Below are positions 10,301-22,300 of a stretch of DNA of 35,992 bases, one piece after another. The stretch's first letter is position 1; each line of letters opens with the position of its first letter. Both the position numbers and the translations under genes were made by a program. The DNA comes from Apostichopus parvimensis (Eukaryota; Echinodermata; Holothuroidea; Aspidochirotida; Stichopodidae): NCBI GenBank assembly GCA_000934455.1, contig KN884637.1, forward strand, positions 5,389 to 41,380. Direction: 5' to 3'. Below the pieces are notes generated by a model. It searched no databases and was not told the origin of the DNA. It was given only the letters and a program-made list of their open reading frames with translations.

Positions 10301-13300
10301 AAGCGCCGGCCAGGTCTTCGGCTTTCTGCACGTGTAACAAGAATAGGGTACAACGTTTCACCATACATATTCATGAGTTAATGGCACAGATGAGAATCAG
10401 CAGTGTAACAAGAATAGGGTACAACGTTTCAACCATACATATTCATGAGTTAATGGCACAGAAGAGAATCAGCAGTGTAACAAGAATAGGGTACAATGTT
10501 TCATCCATACATATTCATGAGTTAATGGCACAGAAGAGAATCAGCAGTGTAACAACAATAGGGTACAACGTTTCATCCATACATATTCATGAGTTAATGG
10601 CACAGATGAGAATCAGCAAGTGTAACAAGAATAGGGTACAACGTTTCATCCATACATATTCATGAGTTACTGGCAGAGAAGAGACTCAAAACTTAGAAGA
10701 CCCTTGGTTTCAGTTGATAGCCTTAAGTTTTGACATGTTCTCAATCTTATTTGTAGACCAGTCTTCAGACTTGGTTTGTAGACCAGTTGATAATCTTATT
10801 TTTCAGACCTGTTCTTAGTCTCAATATGTAGACCACTTCTCAGTCTTAGATTGTACACCAGTTCTCAATCTCACTTTGTAGACCAGTTCAAGGGCTAATT
10901 TCTAAGACCACTGTTTGGTCTATCCTAAAACCATTCATCAGTTATCAGTTTATAGACAGGTTCATGGTCTGTTAGTTCTCAGACCAGTTCTCAGTAACAG
11001 TTCTGTGTTTCAATTCTCAGTCTCATTTCTCAGACCATTTCATGGTCTCTGTTCCTTCAACAAGTGGTCTTAATGTTAACACCTGGCAATACAGTCTGTC
11101 TGTGCACAGTACCAGATAACAAATGTGGTAAACACAGCTATGTCAAACTATCAGCAGGGATTAGTTTTGAACTATTGACTAAAACGAACCATTGGATCGA
11201 GAGAAACGAAGAGAACATTTACACATTCTGAAGGCTGGTGCAAATGCTGTTTTGATTGTAAACTTATCAACATGTGTTATAACAATGTATAATAATAAGA
11301 TACTTGTGACCTGGCCTGACCTGGGCAGATCACACAGTAATTACAGTACAAGGTGTGTATATAGGGCAAGACTAGAAAGTAAATGTCAGTAACCACACCT
11401 AGTGAGTCAGTACAGTACAGGAACAATTGTCGTAACTCTAACTGGCACTGTACACCTAGAATTCTACAGAATTACATGGTGCAAGGTATACTACACCAGC
11501 AGTACATAACAGTGCAGCTGGCCAGCTTTGAAATTCCTAGTTTCCAACAAGTTGGTCTCAGAATTCCTACCCCACCCCCCATCCCCCCCCACCCACTCCT
11601 TCCATTAATGTTCTGCATACACCAGAACTACAAGGTGAGTATTCTATAATACTCACTGCTTCCACCAGGACGGCTACCGGCTTGACGATCCACTGGTACT
11701 TGGGATCAACAATCCGCAGAGTGTTGAGGGTGGCCAGATAACAGTTACACTGCCGTTGCAAGCTGTTGATCCCCGGCAGTTCAACAGCTAACCTTGAAGC
11801 ATGCTCGTACATAGCGCTGGCAGCTGCAAGAAAGAAACAAGGTAAATGGGCTGGTTTTGATTGAGAATGGAAGATTGCATTCAACATCTTATGCTTAGAA
11901 ATGGTTTTTCTTAACTATTAATCATACTAAGTTAGAGTAGTAATGAAATACGTCTGTAGAGTGATAATCAAATCACACATAATGATATGCATTCAACTTG
12001 ACAAGATTGTGAACAATCCCAACATCATCTTACAATAAATTATGACAATACTAACACAAATATGTTTGATCAAGATAGGAAAGCAAACATATAAATCTTG
12101 TAACACATGGAGCTGGTTTATGGCTTAGAAAAACAATAAAACAAACACACACACAAAGGAAACAGAGCAGTAATGATTACATATTAAGACAGCAGCCTGA
12201 GCTGGACTCAAAATGGCAGAGAAGTATTAGTTGCTATTGGCTTAGTATATTAATGGAAGGAGATGGTAAGGATGAGGGGGGGGGGGGGTAATTTGGGGCC
12301 ATCTTGTTGGAAACTTGGAATTTCAAAGCTGGCCAGCTGTATTGTTATTTTGAGCCCAGCTAAGAATAGTAATCTCTAATTGTATTAGTCAACGTTTAAC
12401 AGTTCCCCTGGGCTTCCTAAACTCAGACAGAAAGACCAGCATGTAAGTTGGACAGCATGGTGGTCACACAGACAGACAGACAGACAGACAGAGACTGACA
12501 GATAGATAGACAGACATGCTGACAGACAGACATACTGACAGATAGATAGACAGACTGACAGATAGATAGACAGATAGATAGANNNNNNNNNNNNNNNNNN
12601 NNNNNNNNNNNNNNNNNNNNNNNNNNNNNNNNAGATAGATAGACATACTGACAGATAGATAGACAGATTGACAGAGACTGACACAGACTGATTGATAGAC
12701 AGACATGCTGACAGACAGACAGACATACTGACAGATAGATAGACAGACTGACAGATAGATAGACAGACTGACAGATAGATAGACATACTGACAGATAGAT
12801 AGACAGACTGACAGATAGATAGAGATAGATAGACAGACTGACAGATAGATAGACAGACTGACAGAGACTGACAGACAGACTGATTGATAGACAGACATGC
12901 TGACAGACAGACATACTGACAGATAGATAGACAGACTGACAGATAGATAGACTGACAGATAGACAGACTGACAGATAGATAGACAGATAGATAGACAGAC
13001 TGACAGACAGACAGACTGATTGATAGACAGACATGCTGACAGACAGACAATGTGGCTTTCCTTTCCATTTATCATTTATCTTACAACAAACCTTTTCTAT
13101 AATTGCCTCGGTGAATGTGAAATGAGTAGAGTAAGTCGTAGTAGCTGTTTCTTGTCAGGTCTACAGACCTTGCTCTCTCTTCTAAGATGGCGACCATCTT
13201 TTTGGATGAAAAAAAAATAATCATCACAATGTTAGTGTATAAAATACAGCCATTCTCGTAATATTGTTACAACGAACTGTCACAATAAGTGCTCTGTTAT

Positions 13301-16300
13301 TCAGATGATTAAATTCAAATCGTTTGGAAAGAGCGAGCTATTATCAGACCGATGCTGACCAACACATCTAAAATCCAACAGAGAGCACTTAAAAAGAGAA
13401 TATCTTTCATAGGCCAAATAACTGTGAAGATATGAAAAAATTGGACATTTGAAATACCAATTTCAGTTGTTTGTGAATAAATGCCTGTAATAAACGTAAG
13501 ATGAGCTATGAAATAGTGGAATAGTTGCTACTATACGATAGTTACTACTATAGGATAGTTACTATTATACAACACCTAATTATATTCCGGCCATTTGATT
13601 GGTCAATTGCTCGTCGATTGCATGCAAAATCCGCTCTATTGCACTCTTGCAGAGAAACCTGTCTGTTCAAAACAATCTGTTGCATGAGTGCATTTTACAT
13701 CCAATTATATCCAAATTTGAAGGTGTTGTATAAAACAAATAATGAATGGTTTCCATTCGTGCAATAGTGCAAATATTATTTTCATTCGTTGAAAGATGTA
13801 ATTTGTTCCATTCAACTCGGCTGCGCCTCGTTGAATGGAACATTCCATCTTTCAACTCATGAAATATTTGCACTATTGCACTCATAACCATTCATTATTT
13901 GTATACTGTAGGATAGTTACTACTGTAGGATAGTTACTACTATAGGATAGTTACTACTATAGGATAGTTACTACTATAAGATAGTTACTACTATAGGATA
14001 ATTACTACCATAGGATAGTTACTACTATAGGATAGTTGCTACTATAAGATAGTTACTACTATAGGATAGTTACTACTATAGGATAGTTACTACTATAGGA
14101 TAGTTGCTACTGTTACTACTATAGGATAGTTACTACTATAGGATAGTTACTACTATAGGATAGTTACTACTATAGGATAGTTACTACTATAGGATAGTTA
14201 CTACTATAGGATAGTTACTACTATAGGATAGTTACTACTACAAGATAGTTACTACTACAAGATAGTTAATACTACAAGATAGTTACTACTACAAGATTGT
14301 TACTACTACAAGATAGTTACTACTATGATCATAAAATCTAAGATCTAAAATCAACTGTTCACTTCATATCTTGATACAATGAGCTGATATATTAAGAATA
14401 TGCTAACATTACTCTTGCCCAAGTGTTTCCAGTCAGTCAGACAAACACAAGACACTCTTTGTCCTCTGGTATTATTTGATTTTCAATATACCATGAATCC
14501 TTACACGCTTCTTACCTCATCGTGAAGATCAATGTATGGCAATTCTACCAGATCCTTAGACTGCCCTCTCTCACAAAGAATGACCACGAACTGACGTAAG
14601 CAGTCACGACGTCTGTAGAGAAAGAATGAAGACAAAATATAACCATATGTAATGCGGGTGATCCACAGAGGATCTGTACAATGTACAATGTTAAATCAGG
14701 CTTAAGTAAGACAAATTTGAAAAGTTATTTTGTGACCAGACAACAGTTGTCTGTTTCAGTCACAATTGACATGATTATTGAGAGCATAAAGAGCCCTTGG
14801 ACCACACTGTTGCCCAAAGGCTGTGTGAGCTTCCTATCCTGTTCATTCTTGTGGGAACAAGCATTTCTGCTTCAGAGGGCAAGAGTACGGGAGAGAGTGT
14901 GGAGAGGTATACTGTCTGCCTTCAATACCACCCTCACAGATTTAACCAGGATACTTAACTTTTAGGTCGGGGATAGCTGTCTTAGCCACAAAGGTCTTGA
15001 GAAGGTTGTCAATATGTATATCATCCATGGGTCCAACTACATTCCATTCTCCCACTTCTCAGCTACCCCCTCCCCTCCCCATGCATTCTCCATCAGGAGA
15101 AAGGATACTTATATTTCAGGGTCTGGGTTAGTTGCCTTGGCCACAAAAGGCCCTGAGTGGTTGTGAATATACGTATATCCAAGTGTCCAGGCTATATCCC
15201 CTTCTCCCAGTTTTCACCTCCCCCCTCCCCTCCCCAGGCATTCTCCATCAGGAGTAAGGATACTTACATTTCTGGGTCTGGGTTAGCTGTAATGGCTGCA
15301 TAGGCCTTGTCTTGATGTCCCAACTCCAACTCATGTTTGAATATTTTGGTCCATAACGTTGGCTGGAGGAGGAAACAAAGCAGGATTAGTCAGTGGGTTA
15401 CATTCATGTTACCAAAAAAAGGGGGTCATTATCTAAATAAGGGGGCCACTTTTGAGGTATTATTTGTGAACCTGTTACACACAAAACTAGCACCAATGTT
15501 ACTACATTGTTTCTAGATCATCAAGAGTTTGTTATGTTCCATTACACTTATTTTACCTGAGTACCTTACTTTCTAATTCAACTTCACGAGTGTTCCATCT
15601 AATAATAATAATATTGAGGATTAATAAAGCGCAGACATATCCACCGATAACTATGCTCAAGGCACATACAAATATTACCCTGGTCAACCATAACCTGTCA
15701 AACTTAGAGACAATCTCTCCACATAGCAGCAGCTAAACAGCGCCCAACTGACAGTTAATCTCAAAGGTCCCCATTTATACACCTGCAGTGGAGAGAGGCA
15801 ATGGAGATAAAGCGCCTTTGCCCAAGGACACATTGCAATGATCTGGCAAGGCCTCGAACCAGCACCTAGTAAAAATGAAGGACTCAAATCTTCACCTAGT
15901 AAAAATTAAGGACTTGAATCTTCACCTAGTAGAAATTACTTTGGAAAAGAAACCAACCTGAAGAATATTGATTATCTCAAATAATCAATTTTTCTTTTCC
16001 ACTTACGATATTTTTATCTCCTTGCACAGCGAAGCTGAGTGCTGATTGTGAATATTCTATCACCAGGTCAGGGATGGAAAACTGCTCCAAGAGACGAATC
16101 ACCTAAAACGCAGAGGAGGAAAAGAAGATGTCCCAAAGGTAATAACAAGGCTTCTTTAAGTTACCAGAATAGTCACAATCGATAGATTTATTTCTTTTGA
16201 TGTTTCTTAATATACACATTCTTTTACATTAATCCATGAGATAACAATTTGCTCTGACATCTGTCACATATATATTTCTAACAATTTTCCCGGCCAGTTT

Positions 16301-19300
16301 TCTGTTGATTAAGGCCTTCTATAATATTTGTTACCTTTAAATGATAAACAGTGTCCTCTCGTTTCCCCTCCAGCTCATCGGTGGGTAATATCTTCCTCAT
16401 CAGAAAGTCCTCCTTCGTTGCTCGGTGAGCCGCTTGGGTGAAGCAGGCAACAGCTTTTTCCGGAGCTCCGAGGTTCAGGTAGCTGTGACCGAGCATGAAC
16501 CGTCTCGAGGCCGCATTCCATTCACACCATCTGTCTAAAAGCTTGACATATTTCTAGGAGAAAGTGATATATGGGGATAAAAAATAAGCCAGTGGGTGGA
16601 TATGGACTTGCAAGACAGGTGTAATATAAAACTTGCTGAGAATTGTAGTCAGTAGGACCCCAAAAAATATGGTGTAGATTTCAGCAGGTGCCAAGGACTG
16701 CCTACAAAACCATTCAACATCACAATGTATAAACCATAAATGTTATGCTCTAAGTTGAATTTAAATTCAGCCTAAAACTAGCAATTGTTGTACATAGGAT
16801 ATTAAATGTTCCACAGGTCAGTTTCTTAGCTCAGATGTGTTATTTTAGGCTCTGCTTTTTAATATGGGAGTAAAATCAGCAGTATAGTGTGGCTTAAATA
16901 AGAAAGATTACCTCAGTGTTATACCGATTATTATAAACAAAGACACAATTTATGAATTCATTTTAAGAGATAGATGTTATATAAAACTTGCTGAGAAATG
17001 TAGTAGTTAGAACCCAAAAATATGGTGCTGACATATTAGAAAACCATTTAACATCACAATGCATATAAACCAACAATACTACACTCTACCTTGCCCATGA
17101 AAACCTTAAATTATTTCAACAAAATGCTTGACTTTTCTTTTTTAAAGATTAGAGAGTCAATTTTCCATCGGTCACAGCTTAACAAGTTAGGTTAGGAACA
17201 TGTTAATTAGCTCTTTAATATGGAAGTGAAAACAGTATTAAATATGGTGAGGTTTAAATATGAAATTGTCCTCATAAGTGTTACAATGATTATTAACAAA
17301 GACCAACCACTATTTATGAAACCAATTTGAATGTAATATCAAAACATTGAGTGAGAGGAAAAAAATTTGATTGCAGTAAAATTTTTCTCATGAATTTGAT
17401 ATTACAATATCCCTTAAAAGTGGCATATGAGACATAATGTGGCATTCATTACAACTGTCCATACATCCCCAATATGTGTCATGCTCTATAAAGGCTGGAC
17501 AAGAACTGTACTCACCTCAACATTTGTGTACTGGCATTTGTTCATCAAGAATTCAGGGAAAATAAAACTGGCACTTATAGGCCACCTTAGAGAAGTAAAA
17601 AACATCAGTTTAAGGAAAGCAATTGTTTTTAAAGATTTTTGGTGTCTTTTTTTTTTCATCATTGAAGTAACAAAGTTTTACCAAAGAACAAAGTCACATA
17701 CTACATTCCAAACTATTATAAAGAAGACACAATTCCTTCCCACCTTGCAAGATAATCAGTATTGGCCCCAAATTCTAGCACAATTAAAATTTCAAAAACT
17801 ATTAAAGGTAACTTTCCGAGAGACAGTGAACCTCAAAATTATTCCAAGCCATTGAGGAATATGAAGATAAACCACATCTACGAATAATTCCTTTAACGTG
17901 GTGTTAAAATGCTTGTTGAAATAGTGTGACAAAGAGGAAGACAATTATCTGACTTTAAGGCATATTTGGGGGCAGTACTGATGAACTTTAACCAATGATA
18001 AGTTGTCAACAATAAGAAGAAAATTAATGGAAACTTTGCATAGTTAAAACAACAGTCACATAATAGTTTGCCATGGGATGGTACAATTTTTTTTTCACAT
18101 TTGGTGATATTTTGGTAGAATGCAACTGGCAACAGCTGAGTGAATGTCATCGGAGCAATTCAGCCTAAAAAAGTTCCTTGCTTTGTCTTTAAAAATATTT
18201 AAAAGTCATCTATCCACAGATGAAAATAATTTTTCTACAAACAAGTTTGCATAAAATTGAAGAAATTTTAAGCACAGAGAAAATTGGCAACTATTACTAA
18301 ACATAAAATATACATCAAGTTTCAAGGATAAATTAACAGGATGATAACAGCCTTAATAAGGCAATTGAAACACATGTGTGTGATCATATCACAGAGCACC
18401 TACTATGATCTACGTCCTGGAGTACTCGAAGGTTTAAGCCCATCAAAATAGACCATATCTGAGCCAAAACGTAGCAATCCAACTAAAAAAAAAATCTCAG
18501 CTAAACATATTATCGACTTTCAAACTAAAGGATACATCAGTTTTGCTAGAGTGATGATAGCGTGGTATGACAAAGAATTCCATTCTCTGAGTTGACCCTC
18601 TCCTTGTCCCAGGATGGCCCTCATATAGACCCCTCCGGACCCTGCAAGAAACATCTCCACAAGAGTGAGATTGTTAGCATCGCCAGGGTTGGCTCCAACT
18701 GCAGACTCTTCATAGTTAAATTCAGATATTTCAAGGGCGGCCATCTGACGAATGCTCGATTCTCTGTTTGAAGAAAGTAGAACAACAGGATTTGGAGGGA
18801 CTAAACACCTCTGCAGATTAAAATAAGGTGGAAATATTCAGTTTTCCTCCTTAGATTCTGCATAGACCCCCACCCCCTCTCCCAGCGCACCCCATTCTCT
18901 GGATGACAAAATTAAACAAGGGGAAATTGGAGGGATTAACCACCACTGAAGAAAACAAGCTGGTAATTTTTATCTTCTTAAGCTGTACATTACACCCCCC
19001 TCACCCAACCCCAAACCCACCCACATTCACTGTATGAAAAAAGTAAACAAATTTGGTATTCAAGGGAATACACACCCCTGGATATACAACAAAACGTGAA
19101 AATATTCAATTTTATCTTCGTAGGCTCTGCATACACACCCTCGCCCAACACTCCCTCGCCCAACCCCCCCCCCCCAATCCCAATTTACTGCAGATGAAGA
19201 AAGTAAAGAAATTGGTTTTCAAGGAATTACACACCAGTGAAGAAAACAACAAGGTGGAATTCAATTTTCCCTCCATAGGCTCTTTATGCAACCCCCCTCC

Positions 19301-22300
19301 CCCACCCTCCATCTACTAACCCAACTCCTCCATTTTCTCTACCAGACTGAAGTACCATAATGTATTCTTATCTATCTATTGGCTGAATTCAGGTACTAGA
19401 CACTTACATTGATCCTGACTGTATTGTAGTAGCTTCCCACTGACTGAATCTATGCAGACTCAAGTAAGCTTGCATCAGCTTGGCTGTTTCTGGGATGAGA
19501 GTCTCCTCCAATGATGACTGTAATTTTTTGTCACTGGAGGGCTAAAACAAAAACATTATGAAACATTAAAACAAAATCCTGGTTTCACCTGGACGGCTAG
19601 AACAAAAACATTATGAAACATTAAAAACAAAATCCTGGTTTCACCTTGAGAAGTCTCTGAATGTAAAGCAAAAAAAATAAAAAAAAAATAAAAAATACAG
19701 AGCCTAGAAGGTAACATTGTTTGTGATGTAATAACATTTCTTGGCCATCACATTTTACCTGTACGTACAGTATATCTCGCTCGTCTCTTACAATGATAAC
19801 AAAGTTACAGTCTCGATGTAGAGGCGACTGGGGCTTGAGAGCGATCAATCGTTTGGTTGTTTGGCTTTATTGTGCTCTGGTTATTTCTTGGGTGAATTTT
19901 CCTTAAAATGTACCATAGATTTCAACATGAAAAAAAAAACATGTTTTCACAAGAAATAACACATATTTTCCCTACAAACCAGACCAGTGCTGCCTAATAC
20001 TAAGCTCCCTTGTGCAACATTCATAATACCTAATCCATTGGAAGGAGAAGCTGATGAATTTCAGAATGGACTGAGGTCTTTGGTCGTCCATCTGGCCCCT
20101 GCAAGGAATTGGTGACATCAAAATCATTATAAAGTTTATCCCTACCCCTCAGTCTCCACAGAAATTTCTGGTTGAGAACTTTGACGTGATGGATAAACAC
20201 GAAATATAATAATCCCTTGTCTACTAATCCCCTTACATCTATCTCTTTGTGTTCACCATGCTCATTAACCTGTCTGTATTCTGTGCATGTTTTTGTCCCT
20301 TCTGTTACTGTTACTTGTCATTTAGCCTCTGAAGAAGATCCTGCTAGGATCGAAACGTCAGGCCAACTTAAAATTACACATGGACAAACAAGGAAAGTGT
20401 CTTTATTATTGACTGAATATTCATTTACCCTCATTGCCAGTTTGTCCATAATGCTCTCCAAGAGCAGCAAGTCCACCAAGAAATGGAAACGAGAAACAAC
20501 CAAGGAGGAAAAACTAGCCGCAAGCATCCTGGTGCTGATGTCACCAAACAGTCTCATGTCCGGCTCAGAGGAGTAAATAAAATCTATGATACATAAGAAC
20601 AAGGAACAGTCTCATATCCGACTCAGAGGAGTAAATAAAATCTATGATAAATAAGAAGAAGGAACAGTCTCATGTCCAGCTCAGAGGAGTAAATAGTCTC
20701 TATGATACATAAGAAGAAACATGAAATTTGAATAAAAGATTTAGGCCACAGCGTCAAGCAACGATGACGATAGGAGGGGACTGGGACAGGGTTGGTGATT
20801 TTATTGTAATGCTTCCCACTGAACATCATGTCTTGAACGTAGCCACAATAAGAATATTCCAATGGGTTTTAGATGCTATTGTGCAATATGATAATGTGAA
20901 TGTTTCTTTTTATAAGAATGTTAAACAATGTTGCTAGGCGATTAATTTTATCAAGTTTTTCTTTAGGGTTTGTTTCTTACCATCACTTGGTAAAAGTCCA
21001 TCTGGTTTACCTTCAGCCAAGTCTAACATTTCAAGAATGGTCTTCAGAGCTCTGCTTGGTTTGTGGAGATTTTCTAACAACAGAACTAGCTCACTCACAT
21101 CAGGACTGTAATAGAGGAAAGGAAAAAGAATGGTCTAACAGCAATAATGAAAGCACACAGCTGTGTGAAGGTAATAACAAAAATACACAGTTGTTTGAAG
21201 GCAATAATATAAACACACAGCTGTGTGAAGGCAATAACAAAACACACAGCTGTTTGTAGGCAATAACATAAACACACAGCTGTGTGAAGGCACAGCTGTT
21301 TGATGGCAATAACAAAACACACAGCTGTTTGAAGGCAATAACAAAACACACCTGTTGCTGTGTTAAAGGCAATAACAAAACACACAGCTGTGTGAAGGGG
21401 AATAACAAAACACACAGCTGTTTGAAGGCAATAACAAAACACACAGTGGTTTGAAGGCAATAACAAAACACACAGCTGTTTGAAGGCAATAACAAATCAC
21501 GCAGCTGTTTGAAGACATTCGGTTTAAATCAGGGTCTAACAGCAGTAACCAAAGCACACAGCTGTTTGAAGGCATTCGGTTTAAATCAGGGCTTCTCAAT
21601 TGACTTTCCACGAGGGCCAGAAAGAAAATTATTGGGTTGGAGCAAAGTGCCAGGCAGAATCAAACTCTCATGGTTAACTAGATTTTAGCAATATGTAGGA
21701 TATATAGGTATGGTGAGCAAGTCTAAGCACTAAACAGACTGCTCACCCAACTAGTGTAACATTGTGGCACATTTTGTTATTCTTTTCACATATTTGTTGG
21801 GGGCGGGGGAGAGTGGGATTAAGATCTTCTGTGGCCTGGATTTGGCCCCTTCACACATTAACCTGCACATTTTTTAATTGTTCTCAACTAAGTCACATTC
21901 CCATCACAGACCTGCATATCTTTCCATTGTTATCATTAAGTCACATTCATGTCACATTTACCTGCATATCTTTCCATTGTTCTTAATTAAATCACCATTT
22001 TACTAATTTATCGTTTAAAAAAATAAATAATGAAAAATAAAAATAAATCATAATTTTACCTGCAGATGATGTCTACAGCTATGCTTTTAGCAGTAACTTG
22101 TGGCAAATCTTCACTAGCAACGAGATCCTCATAGTGGTTGCCATGGCATAGATTCCGTAGCGACCGAACACAGTTGTACAACTGCCAAACATCGTGCACC
22201 AAAACGGTATCTGTCACAGACAAAAAAATATATGTTTCCATAGACAGTGAGATGAAGCTGTTATTTGAAACACTTAGCTTTTTAATTTTAACGTTTGTTT

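Larger units (their letters stand above)
13510..14325. repeat. 17-bp tandem array interrupted by palindromic elements
   Basis: The unit is ATAGGATAGTTACTACT. A few copies stand at 13515-13570 and about two dozen at 13905-14325, where the last ones change to ACAAGATAGTTACTACT. The block between them holds the inverted repeats listed separately, so it was probably inserted into the array or the array grew on both sides of it. Confidence 0.95.

Noticed and set aside
10381-10665. 94-codon repeated frame (MAQKRISSVTRIGYNVSS)
   Set aside because: The 72-bp unit is a multiple of three, which keeps any stop-free frame open; there is no other sign of coding.
12423-13075. Minus-strand frames of more than 200 codons rich in Ser-Ile-Cys-Leu-Ser-Val
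   Set aside because: They are translations of the GACA/GATA microsatellite and run through the 50-N gap.
17427-17855. 142-codon plus-strand open frame
   Set aside because: It overlaps NUP160 exon 20 on the other strand and shows no family motif; it is a chance frame.
19759-19850. Frame with NFVIIVRDERDILYVQ as a NUP160 exon resembling RFLICRDLLILQ
   Set aside because: The true counterpart of that human segment is in exon 16 (SRFHFLVDLLLLE), and the splice phases do not fit with exon 17.
21095-21611. Cysteine-rich open frames on the minus strand
   Set aside because: They translate the 31-bp minisatellite in several frames; no frame is favoured.
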